Of a stretch of DNA of 64,000 bases, positions 48,121 through 59,348 are shown in pieces. Positions within the stretch are counted from its first letter, which is position 1; the number at the start of each line of letters is the position of its first letter. The DNA comes from an uncultured Prochlorococcus sp. (lineage in GTDB: Bacteria > Cyanobacteriota > Cyanobacteriia > PCC-6307 > Cyanobiaceae), in the NCBI GenBank assembly GCA_902617605.1, contig CACMXO010000001.1:124001-188000 (forward strand). Direction: 5' to 3'. A model generated the notes under the pieces. It was given only the letters and a program-made list of their open reading frames with translations, was not told the DNA's origin and did no database searches. The translations under genes and the position numbers were made by a program.

Positions 48121-49881
48121 TTATTTTTCTAATTCGAAATGATTATGAATAGCATTAACAGCTTTGTCACAATCTTTTTCTAAAACAATACATGAAGTCC
48201 TAATTTCACTCGTGGCAATCATTTCAATATTGATATTTTGGTCAGCTAATGCTCTAAATATTTTTCCAGCCGTCCCAACTTTAAATGCCATTCCGGCTCC
48301 TACAGTGCTTACTTTTGCTATTGCAGGACCATCTTCAATGTATGATCCGGGAAATTTTTTTGTTAAGGCCTCAAAAACTAAGTTAGCTTTTTCTCTATCT
48401 TGTTTATTCATTGTAAGACTAATATCCTTAGTTTTTAAAGAGGAAATTCTTTCAGACTGAACAATAGTATCGATAAGTAAATTATTTTCAGCTAATGCTA
48501 AACATATCGATGCTGCTACACCTGGACGATCAGGCAGTTTTCGAAAGCTTACCTGAACTTGGTTTTTATCTAATGCAATTCCTCTTACTTCAGGTTGATC
48601 TTGTTTTTCATTGATTGGATTAACAAATATTTGTGTATCAGATAACTTAAATTTCTCAGCAACAATTCTAATAGCTTTTGGTATGTTATTAATTTCAATT
48701 ACACAGCTGACTTTAATTTCACTAGTAGCTATTAACCTAACATTTATATTCGCTTGAGATAAAGTATCAAATAAATCAGCTGAAACACTAGGTCTGCCCA
48801 TAATACCTGCTCCTTGAATACTTAATTTAGTCATGTTGGTTTTTAAGTTAAATTCTCCCCCTAATTGACTAGTTATAAGTTCACATTGTTCTGCAGTCTT
48901 TTTTACTTCTAATTCACCAACAGTAAATGTAATATCGTTTTTATTTCCATCATTTGTCGCTTGTATTATTAAATCTACGTTAATACTTGCTTCTGAAAGT
49001 TTTTCAAATATTTGCGCAGCAATCCCCGGCCTATCAGGAATATTTGAGAGACTGAATACTGCTTGGTTTTCTAATACTTCAAGACTATTGACTGTTTTTG
49101 TTAATTCTAAGCTTCCTCTTTTTAGCGGGAGAGGTTGGATTTGACTTTCTAGGAGAGTCCCACTGGAGTCACTTTGGCTTGATTTGACACACAATTTAAT
49201 TCCATAATTGCGAGCAATTTCTACTGCTCTTGGATGGAGAACTGAAGCACCGACGCTTGCAAGTTCAAGCATTTCCTCGCAGCTAATTTCATCTAAGAGT
49301 TTTGCATTAGGAACAATCCTTGGATCAGTAGTAAGAACCCCTGGAACGTCTGTATAAATTTCGCAAGTCTCAGCTCCTAAAGCTGTTGATAAAGCTACCG
49401 CGGAAGTATCTGAACCACCTCTACCCAAAGTTGTAATTTCCATTGAACCCGTATGGCTTAATGTTGTTCCTTGAAATCCAGCCACGACTACTACAAAACC
49501 CTGATTTAAATAATTTTGGATCCTTTCTGTTTTAATATCCAGAATTCTCGCTTTCCCATGAATTGATTCAGTAATAATTCCAACCTGGCTACCAGTCATT
49601 GAAATTGCAGGTATTCCGTATTCGTTTAATGCCATTGAAAGAAGAGCTATGGTTACTTGCTCTCCAGTTGAGAGAAGCATATCTAATTCTCTCTTATTAG
49701 GATTTTTACTAATTGATTCCGCTAAACAATTTAAATCATCGGTCGTTTGCCCCATCGCAGAGACAACTACGACAATTTCATTACCTGCTTCTTTACTTTG
49801 ACAAATGCTACTTGCAATATTTTTAATTTTTTTTATATCACCGACAGAAGTACCGCCAAATTTTTTTACTAGTAAAGCCAT
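48121..49881 (-). CDS. lysC: aspartate kinase with four ACT domains
   Basis: LysC phosphorylates aspartate, the first step to lysine, threonine and methionine. The 586 residues open with the kinase signature KFGGTSVG. After the kinase domain (to about 250) four ACT units are visible, each marked by a repeated pattern: SNIPDRPGIAAQIF, QGAGIMGRPSVSADLF, RKLPDRPGVAASI and STVGAGMAFKVGTAGKIF. Four ACT domains are the cyanobacterial form, controlled by lysine and threonine. holA is 39 bases upstream. Confidence 0.96.
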   Translation of the reverse strand: MALLVKKFGGTSVGDIKKIKNIASSICQSKEAGNEIVVVVSAMGQTTDDLNCLAESISKNPNKRELDMLLSTGEQVTIALLSMALNEYGIPAISMTGSQVGIITESIHGKARILDIKTERIQNYLNQGFVVVVAGFQGTTLSHTGSMEITTLGRGGSDTSAVALSTALGAETCEIYTDVPGVLTTDPRIVPNAKLLDEISCEEMLELASVGASVLHPRAVEIARNYGIKLCVKSSQSDSSGTLLESQIQPLPLKRGSLELTKTVNSLEVLENQAVFSLSNIPDRPGIAAQIFEKLSEASINVDLIIQATNDGNKNDITFTVGELEVKKTAEQCELITSQLGGEFNLKTNMTKLSIQGAGIMGRPSVSADLFDTLSQANINVRLIATSEIKVSCVIEINNIPKAIRIVAEKFKLSDTQIFVNPINEKQDQPEVRGIALDKNQVQVSFRKLPDRPGVAASICLALAENNLLIDTIVQSERISSLKTKDISLTMNKQDREKANLVFEALTKKFPGSYIEDGPAIAKVSTVGAGMAFKVGTAGKIFRALADQNINIEMIATSEIRTSCIVLEKDCDKAVNAIHNHFELEK

Positions 49882-49920
49882 ACTTAAATCATAATGTAAA
49901 TTCTTAAACTTATAATTTGG

Positions 49921-50922
49921 TTAACTTAAATTAATTAATTTCTCTGTAAAAATATTTATAGGATTATCACCTTGTTTTAGTAATGATTCAATATCTAGTA
50001 AGTTACTCATTAAATTAATTAAATATTCTTGAGATACATTTTTGACTTTTTTTCGAATAAAAAAAATTCTTTTTGGATTAGAAATGCCTGCAAGATTACA
50101 AATCTTTTCTACATTATCGTTACCTGAATTAACTGCTAGTTTTATAATGGTATGAATTCTTATTTGACTAATTAAACCTGCATTTAGTCTTAAAGCAGGT
50201 TCTCCTTTCTGTAAAGAATAATTTATTTCAATAAGGCTTTCATTAATATTTTTTTGTAAGAGAAGATCAATGATTTTGAAAATATTGGATTGATGATCAC
50301 TAAATATTTTTTTTACATCAATACTTTTAAGAAAAATTTGTGAATTCGAATCACTTGATACTGCAGAGAGGTATGTTTTTGCTTTGGCTAATTCATTTAT
50401 TAGTTTAAAGCTGTCATTACCAACTGAATCAATAATTAATTCAGCTGCATTTTTATCAATTTTGATATTCATTTCATTTGCTGCATTTTCTAAAAATCTT
50501 TTTTGTCCCTCATAGTCCCAGATTTCTGGTAAAGAAAATGATTTTTCTTTGGCTAAATTATTTTTGATAAGTTTTTGTAAAAATTTAGTACTCTTTAGTC
50601 TGGAGTCTGGTTTTTTTGTATTTTGCAAAATGAAATAAGTATTTTGAGGTATATTGTCATGGATTTTTTCAAATTTAGTTCTTAGATCCTCATTTTTGGC
50701 AGTAAAAATGGGATTATTTTTCAATGTAACTATTCTGTATCCATCTCCAAAAGGAGGTGTAAGAACTTCATCAAAAGCTTTGTTCACTTGCTCATCATCA
50801 TCTCCATTTAAATTGGTTACATTAATTTCTTTCCATTCTTTGGGTACTTCCTTATCAATTAATTTTTGAATAAATGTATTTTGAGCATTTAGATCATTAC
50901 CCCATAATATTTGTATTGGCAT
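49921..50922 (-). CDS. holA: DNA polymerase III delta subunit
   Basis: HolA opens the beta clamp within the clamp loader. The 333-residue sequence is diverged, but MPIQILWGNDLN at the N-terminus, TKKPDSRLKSTKFLQKL and the RPALRLNAGL-like region in the last third fit the delta family. It lacks a P-loop, as expected for delta. dnaX, its clamp-loader partner, is 14 kb away. lysC follows after 39 bases. Divergent cobH begins 58 bases upstream. Confidence 0.88.
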   Translation of the reverse strand: MPIQILWGNDLNAQNTFIQKLIDKEVPKEWKEINVTNLNGDDDEQVNKAFDEVLTPPFGDGYRIVTLKNNPIFTAKNEDLRTKFEKIHDNIPQNTYFILQNTKKPDSRLKSTKFLQKLIKNNLAKEKSFSLPEIWDYEGQKRFLENAANEMNIKIDKNAAELIIDSVGNDSFKLINELAKAKTYLSAVSSDSNSQIFLKSIDVKKIFSDHQSNIFKIIDLLLQKNINESLIEINYSLQKGEPALRLNAGLISQIRIHTIIKLAVNSGNDNVEKICNLAGISNPKRIFFIRKKVKNVSQEYLINLMSNLLDIESLLKQGDNPINIFTEKLINLS

Positions 50923-50980
50923 AATAGCTCAATAAAAACCATATATTAACTATGATTACTACTAAAACAAATTAAATTTA

Positions 50981-51604
50981 ATGGTAATAGATCATCCAAT
51001 TTTTTTGGAAAGCATCAGATTCATAAGATCTCGTTTAGTAGCCAATGATCTAAATTATTTGGAAAAAAAAGTTTTAGAGAGATTAGTCCATACTTCAGGA
51101 GATTTTACAGTTCAAAATCTTGTAAATTTTAGTGAAGGTGCTTGTGAAAAGGGTCTTCAGGCACTTAAAAATGGTGCTCCTATTTTAACTGATACCGATA
51201 TGGCAGCAGCAGCAATAAAATCTATGGCAGAAAATACCACTAGAAATAAAGTATTCACCGCTAGAATGTGGTTTGGAAAAAATAATCATACAAACTTAAC
51301 TAAAACTGCATATGGCTTAAGTGAAGGTTGGAAGGAGTTATCCGCTATAAATTCTGGAAGCAAATCTCCTGTTGTAGTTATTGGCAGTTCGCCTACAGCG
51401 TTAACTTATTTAATTGATATTTTAGAAAATGCAAAAGATTTACCTAGTTTAATTATCGGAATGCCTGTTGGATTTATTGGAGTAGAGAATAGCAAAAACA
51501 AACTGATTTCCACCGATCTTCCTAGAATTGTTTTGAATTCAACTAGAGGAGGTGCTGCTATGGCAGCAGCTGCGGTTAATGCTTTATTGAGGGAAACAAT
51601 TTAA
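50981..51604 (+). CDS. cobH: precorrin-8X methylmutase
   Basis: CobH/CbiC moves a methyl group from C-11 to C-12 of precorrin-8X to give hydrogenobyrinate, in cobalamin (here probably pseudocobalamin) synthesis. The 207 residues contain TDTDMAAAAI, PVVVIGSSPTAL and the IGMPVGFIGVENSK signature that marks the family. Length is normal. No other corrin gene is beside it. It is convergent with mutS, 31 bases apart. Confidence 0.95.
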   Translation: MVIDHPIFLESIRFIRSRLVANDLNYLEKKVLERLVHTSGDFTVQNLVNFSEGACEKGLQALKNGAPILTDTDMAAAAIKSMAENTTRNKVFTARMWFGKNNHTNLTKTAYGLSEGWKELSAINSGSKSPVVVIGSSPTALTYLIDILENAKDLPSLIIGMPVGFIGVENSKNKLISTDLPRIVLNSTRGGAAMAAAAVNALLRETI

Positions 51605-51635
51605 AAAGTATTTATTTTATAAAAATGACAAAAAT

Positions 51636-54377
51636 CTACTTAATGTCATAATTTAATTTGTTATTTTCTTCTAAAGAATTTAAAACTGATTTTGCTTTTT
51701 CTATAACTTCTTTTGGAACTCCTGCTAATTTAGCTGCTTCTATGCCATAGCTTTTGTTTGAGCCCCCTTTAACAATCCTGTGGTTAAAGATTAGCTGATC
51801 GTTAGTTTGTTCTACTAAAACTTGAAAATTTTGTATATTCTTATTTGAATTTTTCAAATAATTCAGCTCATGATAGTGCGTAGCAAAAATAGTATTACAT
51901 TGAATTTTTTTTGCAAGATATTCACTTACTGACCAAGCTATTGAAAGTCCATCAAAAGTAGATGTTCCTCTGCCTATCTCATCAAGTAAAACTAGTGAGC
52001 TAGAAGTTGCCTGATTTAGAATTGATGCAGTTTCAGACATTTCTACCATAAATGTTGATTGTCCAGATGATTGATCATCAACTGCCCCAATTCTTGTGAA
52101 AATCCTATCTGCAATCTTGATTTCAGCATTATTAGCAGGAACAAAGCTACCAATTTGTGTGAGAATTTGTATTAAACCAAGTTGTCTTATAAAGCAACTT
52201 TTTCCGCTTGCATTGGGACCCGTTAATATAATTAATTTTTGATTCTCCTCAAAAGAGATATCGTTTGCTACAAACTTTTTATCACTTAACAATTGCTCTA
52301 CAATTGGATTTCTTCCTGCGATAATTTTTGTACTATTTTTTGTCATTGAATCATTTATTGGTATTAATGAAGGTTTTATAAAATTGTTTTCTACTGCAGT
52401 AATTGATAAACCAAGTAGTGCATCAAGAGATGCTATGGATTTTGCGATTGATCTTATTTGTTTTGTTTTTTCAGCAACTATATTTCTTAATTCGCAGAAA
52501 ATTTCATATTCTTTTGATGAAGCTCTACTTTTTATTTGGAAAATCTTATTTTCTTTATTTTTAATTTCTGAAGTGATATATCTTTCTTCATTAGTAAGTG
52601 TTTGCCTTTTGATCCAATGTTGTGGAGCTAAATTAACTTTTGACTTATTTATAGTAATGTAATAACCGAAATTTTTATGAAATTGAATTTTTAGGTTTGA
52701 AATTTTGCTAATTTTCCTTTCCTTTAATTCCTCTTTATTTAGCCACTCAGAGTAATCATCCATTAAATTGCGTAAACCATCTAATATATTGTCAACACCA
52801 TCGTGGATCATGCCTCCTTCACTAATATTCAGGGGAGGATTTTCTACTAGTTTAAAACTGATAGTATCAGCTAATTCTAAGAGTCCTTCATCAATATTTC
52901 TTAATTGATCAGTCCAATCTGGAAGATCATATTTAAATAATTCAATTATGGATTTTAGTCTAGGCAATTTTTTTAAACCTTCAGCTATTGCAATTAAGTC
53001 TCTGGGACTTGCATGACCTGCACAAGCTCTACCTGCAAGTCTCTCTAAATCCCCCATTGCTCTAAGTAAATTTTGGGTATCTGTACGTAATTTTTTAGAT
53101 TCAAGAAAGTTTGTAATTATATTTTGTCTTTTATAAATTTCATTAACGTTTAATAGTGGTGAATCTATCCACCTTCTTAGACACCTTGCACCCATGCAAG
53201 TATAAGTTCTATCAATACTCCATAGTAGCGAACCTACATAATTGTTTTCTCGTTGTGTATTTTTGATTTCTAAGTTTTTTTGAGTTTGATAATCAATAAT
53301 TAATTTGTTGTGACCATATTGGATTTGTGGAAAGTCTAATGAGATTTTTAAAGAAGAATCTTTATCTAAATTTGAAGGATTAATTTTTTCTAAATAATTT
53401 AATAAACCTCCAAGTGATCTAGTTGCATTGTTTAAATTTTTAAGTCCTATTCCCTCTAGGTTTGCAATTTGGAAATAATTTTTTATTAGATAATTTGCTT
53501 CATTAATTCCAAAATTAGTCTCTTGAGAAACAGTATATGTAATTTGACTATTTCCTTTAATTAATAAATTTCTCACTGCATTGCTTCCTACAATGATTTC
53601 TGAAGAATCTAATTTAATAATTTCATCAAATAGTTTTGACAGAGATTGGCCTTCTAAAGTGATTAATTCTCCTGTGCTTACATCAGCTTTTGATATACCC
53701 CATTCATAAGATTCATCTGAGTTTTCTCCTGATAAGTAAATAGCAGTAATCCAATTATTTTTCTTTGCTATCAACATCCCCTCTTCAATTACAGTTCCAG
53801 GAGTAATTATTCTTGTTATTCCTCTTTTAATTGGAGTCCCATAATTTCCAGAACTTTTTTCTAATTGATCGCATATAACCACAGAATAATTTTTTTTAAT
53901 TAAATCAGCACAGTATCTCTCCATTGCATGATGGGGAACCCCAGCCATAGGGATCTTACCAATCTCTTTGCCAGCATCTTTACTGGTAAGCGTTATTTCT
54001 AAAAGGTTAGATATTAATACAGCGTCCTCAAAAAAACATTCAAAAAAATCTCCTAATCTATAAAGTAATAACCTATCTTGATTTTCTTCTTTTAGTGTTA
54101 CATAATGCTTCATTACAGGAGTTAATTTCAGTTTTGAAACTGTTTTATAGCTATAAGATTCCTCATTGATGCAAACGTTTTTGTTATTTGAAATTAAATC
54201 AGTCTTGAATTTATTTATTAAATTAGTTGAATTTTTTCTTTGTCTGGGTCTTTTTTGCGATTCTTTTTTTAAATCTTCCAAAGATAAATCTTCTGGAATT
54301 TTTGTTATTTCTTTTTGTTCATTATTATCATTACCAATCGCAAATAAATTCTTTTGAATTATCGTATCTTCTTGCAT
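51636..54377 (-). CDS. mutS: DNA mismatch repair protein MutS
   Basis: MutS1-type mismatch sensor, 913 residues. The mismatch-reading motif appears as [11 protein letters not shown] around residue 110. The ATPase has Walker A GPNASGKS at about 720, followed by [12 protein letters not shown] and FATHYHEL. An extra N-terminal stretch of about 85 residues, Lys/Asn-rich, precedes the usual start. Its stop is 31 bases from cobH. It is divergent from psbZ across 140 bases. Confidence 0.97.
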   Translation of the reverse strand: MQEDTIIQKNLFAIGNDNNEQKEITKIPEDLSLEDLKKESQKRPRQRKNSTNLINKFKTDLISNNKNVCINEESYSYKTVSKLKLTPVMKHYVTLKEENQDRLLLYRLGDFFECFFEDAVLISNLLEITLTSKDAGKEIGKIPMAGVPHHAMERYCADLIKKNYSVVICDQLEKSSGNYGTPIKRGITRIITPGTVIEEGMLIAKKNNWITAIYLSGENSDESYEWGISKADVSTGELITLEGQSLSKLFDEIIKLDSSEIIVGSNAVRNLLIKGNSQITYTVSQETNFGINEANYLIKNYFQIANLEGIGLKNLNNATRSLGGLLNYLEKINPSNLDKDSSLKISLDFPQIQYGHNKLIIDYQTQKNLEIKNTQRENNYVGSLLWSIDRTYTCMGARCLRRWIDSPLLNVNEIYKRQNIITNFLESKKLRTDTQNLLRAMGDLERLAGRACAGHASPRDLIAIAEGLKKLPRLKSIIELFKYDLPDWTDQLRNIDEGLLELADTISFKLVENPPLNISEGGMIHDGVDNILDGLRNLMDDYSEWLNKEELKERKISKISNLKIQFHKNFGYYITINKSKVNLAPQHWIKRQTLTNEERYITSEIKNKENKIFQIKSRASSKEYEIFCELRNIVAEKTKQIRSIAKSIASLDALLGLSITAVENNFIKPSLIPINDSMTKNSTKIIAGRNPIVEQLLSDKKFVANDISFEENQKLIILTGPNASGKSCFIRQLGLIQILTQIGSFVPANNAEIKIADRIFTRIGAVDDQSSGQSTFMVEMSETASILNQATSSSLVLLDEIGRGTSTFDGLSIAWSVSEYLAKKIQCNTIFATHYHELNYLKNSNKNIQNFQVLVEQTNDQLIFNHRIVKGGSNKSYGIEAAKLAGVPKEVIEKAKSVLNSLEENNKLNYDIK

Positions 54378-54489
54378 ACTTTTTTAATTCCTAAATAGAT
54401 ATTAGGTAGAAATTTTTTTTTTGCATTTAAAGTGGCTAAAGTATGTAAATTTTCTCTAAAAATTATCATTTTCATGAGATTATAGTATT

Positions 54490-54495
54490 TATAAT
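54490..54495 (+). promoter_or_regulatory. -10 box candidate for psbZ
   Basis: TATAAT, a consensus -10 hexamer, lies 22 bases before the psbZ ATG. No convincing -35 hexamer stands 16 to 18 bases upstream, which is common for cyanobacterial promoters. Confidence 0.45.
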
Positions 54496-54517
54496 ATTTG
54501 AAACCTAAGACTGAATT

Positions 54518-54715
54518 ATGCAGGCTGTTAACTTTTTCTTCGTAAATGCTCTATTATTTGCTTCTTTAATTGCGGTAGTTGGAGTACCCGTTTTATATGT
54601 GACTCAACCTTCTACTGAAGAAGGACAGCGAGAAAGTAGGAGAAAAATTTATTCTATTGCTGCTGTTTGGGTTGTTTTGGTTTTTGTTACAGGGATAGTT
54701 TCTTCATTAGTTTGA
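54518..54715 (+). CDS. psbZ: photosystem II protein PsbZ (Ycf9)
   Basis: PsbZ is a small thylakoid protein at the edge of photosystem II, near CP43, that supports light-harvesting coupling. The 65 residues form two membrane helices (about 4-26 and 44-64). The loop carries the family's VPVLYVTQPS, and the tail WVVLVFVTGIVSSLV matches PsbZ. A -10-like TATAAT lies 22 bases upstream of the ATG. It is followed by ribH after 49 bases. Confidence 0.93.
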   Translation: MQAVNFFFVNALLFASLIAVVGVPVLYVTQPSTEEGQRESRRKIYSIAAVWVVLVFVTGIVSSLV

Positions 54716-54764
54716 ACTTAATACCTTTTCGTGAGAGTCTATTAATATATCTAAGTTAAATTTA

Positions 54765-55241
54765 ATGGCTATTTTTGAGGGTTCTTTTACTAATGCCTCT
54801 ACTTTAAAAGTTGGGATTGTAATAGCAAGATTTAATGATTTAATTACAAATAAAATTTTATCTGGTTGTCTTGATTGTTTAAATAGACATGGTTTAGATA
54901 CTTCAGAATTAAGCAATCAAGTAGATATAGTATGGGTTCCAGGTTCATTCGAATTACCGATCGCAGCTAAAACCCTCATGAAAAAAAAGAGTTATGACGT
55001 TGTAATTGCTCTTGGGGCTGTTATCCGTGGTGAAACTTCCCACTATGATGTAGTTATATCTGAGGCGAGTAAAGGTATTTCGCAAGTTTCAAATGAAAAT
55101 AATGTTCCAATTATTTTTGGAGTTTTAACTACTGATACTATGCAGCAGGCTTTAGAAAGAGCAGGGATTAAAAATAATCTTGGTTGGAATTATGCTTTAC
55201 AAGCAATTGAGATGGGATCCTTAATTAAAAATTTAAATTAA
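54765..55241 (+). CDS. ribH: 6,7-dimethyl-8-ribityllumazine synthase
   Basis: RibH condenses the ribityl pyrimidine with dihydroxybutanone phosphate in riboflavin synthesis. The 158 residues show [10 protein letters not shown] at the N-terminus, [23 protein letters not shown] with the catalytic His, and [17 protein letters not shown]. These are diagnostic. It follows psbZ on the same strand; the functional link is not obvious and may be simple packing. Confidence 0.97.
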   Translation: MAIFEGSFTNASTLKVGIVIARFNDLITNKILSGCLDCLNRHGLDTSELSNQVDIVWVPGSFELPIAAKTLMKKKSYDVVIALGAVIRGETSHYDVVISEASKGISQVSNENNVPIIFGVLTTDTMQQALERAGIKNNLGWNYALQAIEMGSLIKNLN

Positions 55242-55302
55242 TTGAAAAAAATTTAATTTTTTTATCATTGATCCCTTCTTTGAGATAAAATAAAAAAGTT
55301 AT

Positions 55303-55374
55303 GCGGATGTAGCTCAGTGGTAGAGCATCTCCTTGCCAAGGAGAATGTCGAGAGTTCGAATCTCTTCATCCGCT
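55303..55374 (+). tRNA. trnG: tRNA-Gly (anticodon GCC)
   Basis: A 72-base cloverleaf. GCGGATG (55303-55309) pairs with CATCCGC (55367-55373), and T55374 is the discriminator, as usual for tRNA-Gly. The anticodon stem CTCC/GGAG encloses TTGCCAA, giving GCC. The T arm has GAGTTCGAATCTC. CCA is not encoded. TTGATC (55268-55273) and TAAAAA (55291-55296), 17 bases apart, may be its promoter. Confidence 0.97.
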
Positions 55375-55419
55375 TTTAATTTTTGTATCTTTTAGAATAC
55401 ATTCAAAGATAATTTCGTA

Positions 55420-55851
55420 ATGACAAGAGTAATTTCTATTGAGGATTTAAAGGGATTATTTACAAAACCTTATGGTACAGATGCACCAACAAAACAAAAA
55501 TGGGCTGAATTTTATAATGAGAATGTTATTTTTACAGATCCAACTCAGGAAACAGAGGGCTTAGATTCTTATGTAAAAGCTCAAGAAAAGCTAGTTAAAA
55601 GATGTGATGATGTTTTTTTAGAAACTCACGCAATTTCCATAACTGGGAATTGTGGATTTGTTGAATGGACAATGGGTTTAAAAATTATGGGTAAAGAATT
55701 TATTTATCCTGGAACTACTCGTTTATTATTTGGTGAAAACGGATTAATAAAAGAGCACAGAGATTACTTTGATTTTTGTGGCCCAACTTTTGGACCAGTG
55801 CCTATTTTAGGACCTTTTATAAGATGGCTTTACAGTAAATTTGTATCTTGA
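55420..55851 (+). CDS. SnoaL/NTF2-like domain protein
   Basis: A 143-residue protein with the SnoaL-like (NTF2-fold) pattern: an N-terminal helix ending WAEFYNENVIFTDPTQETEG, a middle strand FVEWTMGLKIMG, and the strand pair with GTTRLLFGENGLIKEHRDYFDF. Members include small isomerases and polyketide cyclases, and the ligand cannot be named. It begins 45 bases after tRNA-Gly and converges on the GNAT gene. Confidence 0.82.
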   Translation: MTRVISIEDLKGLFTKPYGTDAPTKQKWAEFYNENVIFTDPTQETEGLDSYVKAQEKLVKRCDDVFLETHAISITGNCGFVEWTMGLKIMGKEFIYPGTTRLLFGENGLIKEHRDYFDFCGPTFGPVPILGPFIRWLYSKFVS

Positions 55852-55878
55852 TTTTGTTTTTTTATAATATAGAGTGCT

Positions 55879-56334
55879 TTATATTTCACGAATCAATAAA
55901 TTTTGAGAAGTAACTTCTTTAAAATCACATTGAGAATAAAACAATTTTTTATTTGTTGTCATTAAATATAATTTTTTTGTATTTTTAATTTTTTTAGAAG
56001 ATAAAAGATTTTTTACAATTAATTTGCCAAAACCTTTTCCTTGATGATTTTGATCAATAACAATATCCCAAAGCACTCCGCGATAAATCCCATCGGTTAA
56101 GGCTCTACCAAAACCAACTATTTCCTTACCAACCCAAAGACTTATTACGACATCACTGTTAGAAAGACATTTTTTTAGATCATTAATTGTTCTATTTTTT
56201 GCCCAGAAAGTATTGGTATCTAGTAATTTTTGTAGCTTAATTAATCCATTGGTTGGTTTAAGATTAGGACCTAATCCAAAAACCCTTAACCCTAAAGCTC
56301 CTTTGGCATGTTTGATTAGTGATATTTCTTTCAT
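55879..56334 (-). CDS. GNAT family N-acetyltransferase
   Basis: A 151-residue acetyltransferase. The acetyl-CoA motif A is visible as DIVIDQNHQGKGFGKLIV (Q/RxxGxG/A form), preceded by a strand with WVGKEIVGFGRAL. The substrate is unknown. The region upstream (56335-56508) lies between this gene and secA and holds the candidate secA promoter elements. Confidence 0.88.
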   Translation of the reverse strand: MKEISLIKHAKGALGLRVFGLGPNLKPTNGLIKLQKLLDTNTFWAKNRTINDLKKCLSNSDVVISLWVGKEIVGFGRALTDGIYRGVLWDIVIDQNHQGKGFGKLIVKNLLSSKKIKNTKKLYLMTTNKKLFYSQCDFKEVTSQNLLIREI

Positions 56335-56465
56335 TTATTAAAAAGATTTTTGATAGGTGACGTCAGCTAGGTTATTTTTGTGACTTCAATCTAAATACCT
56401 TAATCGATCGTTTCTATAAAATAAAGAGATAATATTTTTCTTCATTCTGTTGTAACGCACTAATT

Positions 56466-56471
56466 TATAAT
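56466..56471 (+). promoter_or_regulatory. -10 box candidate for secA
   Basis: TATAAT occurs 37 bases before the secA ATG. No good -35 hexamer stands at the normal distance; TTGTAA at 56450-56455 is too close (10-base spacer). Confidence 0.4.
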
Positions 56472-56508
56472 GTTTGTAATAAGATGAATTTTTTAAGGAC
56501 TTTGACTT

Positions 56509-59340
56509 ATGCTAAAACTTTTGTTGGGAGATCCGAATACACGAAAGTTAAAGCGCTATCAACCAATAGTGGAAGAGATAAATTTTTTAGAAGAAGAAAT
56601 TTCTAAATTGACTGATGATGAGCTTAGAAAAGAAACTCAAAATCTTAAATCAAAAATTTCTTCTGAATTAGATTTTAAAAAACAAAGAGAACTCCTAGAG
56701 GAATCTCTTCCTAAAGCCTTTGCAATCGTAAGAGAAGCAAGCAAACGTGTTCTTGATATGAGACATTTTGATGTTCAGCTAATAGGCGGGATGGTTTTAA
56801 ATGAGTGTCAAATTGCTGAGATGAAGACTGGAGAGGGAAAAACTCTTGTAGCAACCTTACCTTGTTATTTAAATGCTCTTACTGGAAAAGGTGTTCATGT
56901 CGTTACTGTTAATGATTATTTAGCTAGAAGGGATGCAGAGTGGATGGGACAAGTTCATCGTTTTTTAGGTTTATCGGTTGGTTTGATTCAGCAAGATATG
57001 AATCCAGTTGAGAGAAAGAAAAATTATGATTGTGATATAACTTATGCCACAAATTCAGAATTAGGATTTGATTATTTAAGAGATAATATGGCAACCGATA
57101 TTAATGAGGTAGTTCAAAGAAAATTCAATTACTGCGTAATTGATGAGGTTGATTCAATATTAATTGATGAAGCAAGAACGCCTCTAATCATTTCTGGTCA
57201 AGTTGAAAGACCACAAGAAAAATATAAAAAAGCTGCAGAATTAAGTCTGGCATTAATCAAAGCAAAAGAATTAAGTAAAGATGGTATTGATCCAGAAGGG
57301 GATTATGAAGTTGATGAAAAACAGAGAAGTTGTATATTAACCGATCAAGGTTTTGCAAAATGTGAAGAGTATTTGGGAGTTAATGATTTATATAATCCTC
57401 AAGATCCTTGGGCGCATTATATAACTAACGCTTTAAAAGCCAAAGAATTATTTATTAAAGATGTAAATTATATTATTAAGAACGATGAGGCTGTCATAGT
57501 GGATGAATTTACTGGTAGGGTAATGCCAGGAAGACGTTGGAGTGATGGACAACATCAGGCAATAGAAGCAAAAGAGAATCTTCAAATTCAGCCTGAGACT
57601 CAAACATTAGCATCCATAACTTATCAGAATTTTTTCCTTTTATATCCTGGTTTAGCAGGAATGACGGGAACTGCCAAAACTGAGGAGGTTGAATTTGAAA
57701 AAACTTATAAATTAGAATCAACAGTTATTCCTACAAATCAAATAAGAAAGAGACAAGATTGGTCTGACCAAGTTTTTAAGACAGAGCTTGGTAAATGGAA
57801 AGCCGTTGCCAAAGAAACTGCAAAAATTCATAGAGATGGTAGACCTGTTTTAGTTGGTACAACAAGTGTTGAAAAAAGTGAATTATTAAGTTCACTTTTA
57901 TATGAAGAAAAAATCCCACATAATTTGTTAAATGCTAAGCCAGAGAACGTTGAACGTGAGGCAGAAATTATTGCCCAGGCAGGAAGAGCAGGTGCTGTTA
58001 CTATTGCGACAAATATGGCTGGAAGGGGAACAGATATAATTCTTGGCGGTAATAGTGACTATATGGCAAGGCTTAAATTGAAAGAAATTTTAATTCCTTT
58101 ATTAGTTAAGCCCGATAATGAGCATAAGCCACCAATCCCTAAGCAAAGAAATTCAAAATCCAAGGGAGGTTTTTCTACAAAAACTGGTTCAAATTTGAAA
58201 AAGAACATTTCAAATTCTTCAACTAGTCTTTTCCCTTGCAAGCTTGATGAAGCAATTGAAAAGAAACTCCATATTTTATCTGATGAACTTGTTAAAAATT
58301 GGGGAGATAGACAACTTTCTGTCTTGGAGCTTGATGACAAGATAGCTACAGCTGCAGAAAAAGCACCAACTGATGATAACTTGATAAAGCTTTTAAGAGA
58401 CTCTTTGTCTGATGTAAAAAAAGAATATGAAAAAGTTTTGATTTACGAAGAAGAACAAGTAAGAGAAGCTGGCGGTTTACATGTCATTGGTACTGAGAGA
58501 CATGAATCAAGAAGAGTGGATAATCAACTTAGAGGAAGAGCAGGAAGACAAGGGGATCTTGGAAGTACAAGATTCTTTTTATCTTTAGATGATAATTTAT
58601 TAAGGATTTTTGGAGGTGATAGAGTAGCAAACCTAATGAATGCTTTTAGGGTTGATGAAGATATGCCTATTGAGTCAGGAATGCTTACTAGATCTCTAGA
58701 AAGTGCTCAAAAGAAAGTTGAGACTTACTATTACGATATTAGAAAACAAGTGTTTGAATACGACGAGGTAATGAACAATCAAAGAAAAGCAGTTTATGGC
58801 GAAAGACTAAGAGTATTGAAAGGAATTGATTTAAAGAGACAAGTAATAGGATATGGAGAAAGGACAATGATTGAAATTGTAGATGCTTATATTAATCCTG
58901 ATCTTCCTCCTGAAGAATGGAATGTTGATCAATTAATTTCTAAAGTCAAAGAATTTATCTATTTATTAGATGATCTTAAATCTGATGATATTAATTTACT
59001 GTCAATCGAAGAATTAAAAAACTATCTTCAAGAGCAGTTGCGAATAGCTTATGATTTAAAGGAATCACAAATTGAAAAGATTCGTCCAGGATTAATGAGA
59101 GAAGCTGAAAGATTTTTCATTTTGCAGCAAATCGATAACTTATGGCGAGAACATCTTCAATCCATGGATTCCTTGAGGGAATCTGTCGGATTGAGAGGTT
59201 ATGGTCAAAAAGATCCATTAATCGAATATAAAAACGAAGGATATGATATGTTTCTCGAAATGATGACTAATATGAGACGAAATGTTATTTATTCAATGTT
59301 TATGTTTCAACCTAAGACTGACGATAAAGAAACAAATTAA
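56509..59340 (+). CDS. secA: preprotein translocase ATPase SecA
   Basis: SecA drives export through SecYEG, here to the thylakoid lumen and periplasm. The 943 residues have Walker A TGEGKT (107-112), the [10 protein letters not shown] Walker B, the substrate-binding region and a C-terminal wing domain. A low-complexity Lys/Ser/Asn stretch lies near residues 540-570. The usual C-terminal zinc-binding CxC tail is missing; the chain ends in [17 protein letters not shown] at 56495-56499 is a well-placed ribosome site, 9 bases from the ATG. Confidence 0.97.
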   Translation: MLKLLLGDPNTRKLKRYQPIVEEINFLEEEISKLTDDELRKETQNLKSKISSELDFKKQRELLEESLPKAFAIVREASKRVLDMRHFDVQLIGGMVLNECQIAEMKTGEGKTLVATLPCYLNALTGKGVHVVTVNDYLARRDAEWMGQVHRFLGLSVGLIQQDMNPVERKKNYDCDITYATNSELGFDYLRDNMATDINEVVQRKFNYCVIDEVDSILIDEARTPLIISGQVERPQEKYKKAAELSLALIKAKELSKDGIDPEGDYEVDEKQRSCILTDQGFAKCEEYLGVNDLYNPQDPWAHYITNALKAKELFIKDVNYIIKNDEAVIVDEFTGRVMPGRRWSDGQHQAIEAKENLQIQPETQTLASITYQNFFLLYPGLAGMTGTAKTEEVEFEKTYKLESTVIPTNQIRKRQDWSDQVFKTELGKWKAVAKETAKIHRDGRPVLVGTTSVEKSELLSSLLYEEKIPHNLLNAKPENVEREAEIIAQAGRAGAVTIATNMAGRGTDIILGGNSDYMARLKLKEILIPLLVKPDNEHKPPIPKQRNSKSKGGFSTKTGSNLKKNISNSSTSLFPCKLDEAIEKKLHILSDELVKNWGDRQLSVLELDDKIATAAEKAPTDDNLIKLLRDSLSDVKKEYEKVLIYEEEQVREAGGLHVIGTERHESRRVDNQLRGRAGRQGDLGSTRFFLSLDDNLLRIFGGDRVANLMNAFRVDEDMPIESGMLTRSLESAQKKVETYYYDIRKQVFEYDEVMNNQRKAVYGERLRVLKGIDLKRQVIGYGERTMIEIVDAYINPDLPPEEWNVDQLISKVKEFIYLLDDLKSDDINLLSIEELKNYLQEQLRIAYDLKESQIEKIRPGLMREAERFFILQQIDNLWREHLQSMDSLRESVGLRGYGQKDPLIEYKNEGYDMFLEMMTNMRRNVIYSMFMFQPKTDDKETN

Positions 59341-59348
59341 ATCAATAT

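Noticed and set aside
55242-55275. A/T stem with T-run after ribH as terminator
   Set aside because: The stem is made only of A-T pairs with almost no loop; in this DNA such runs are common by chance.
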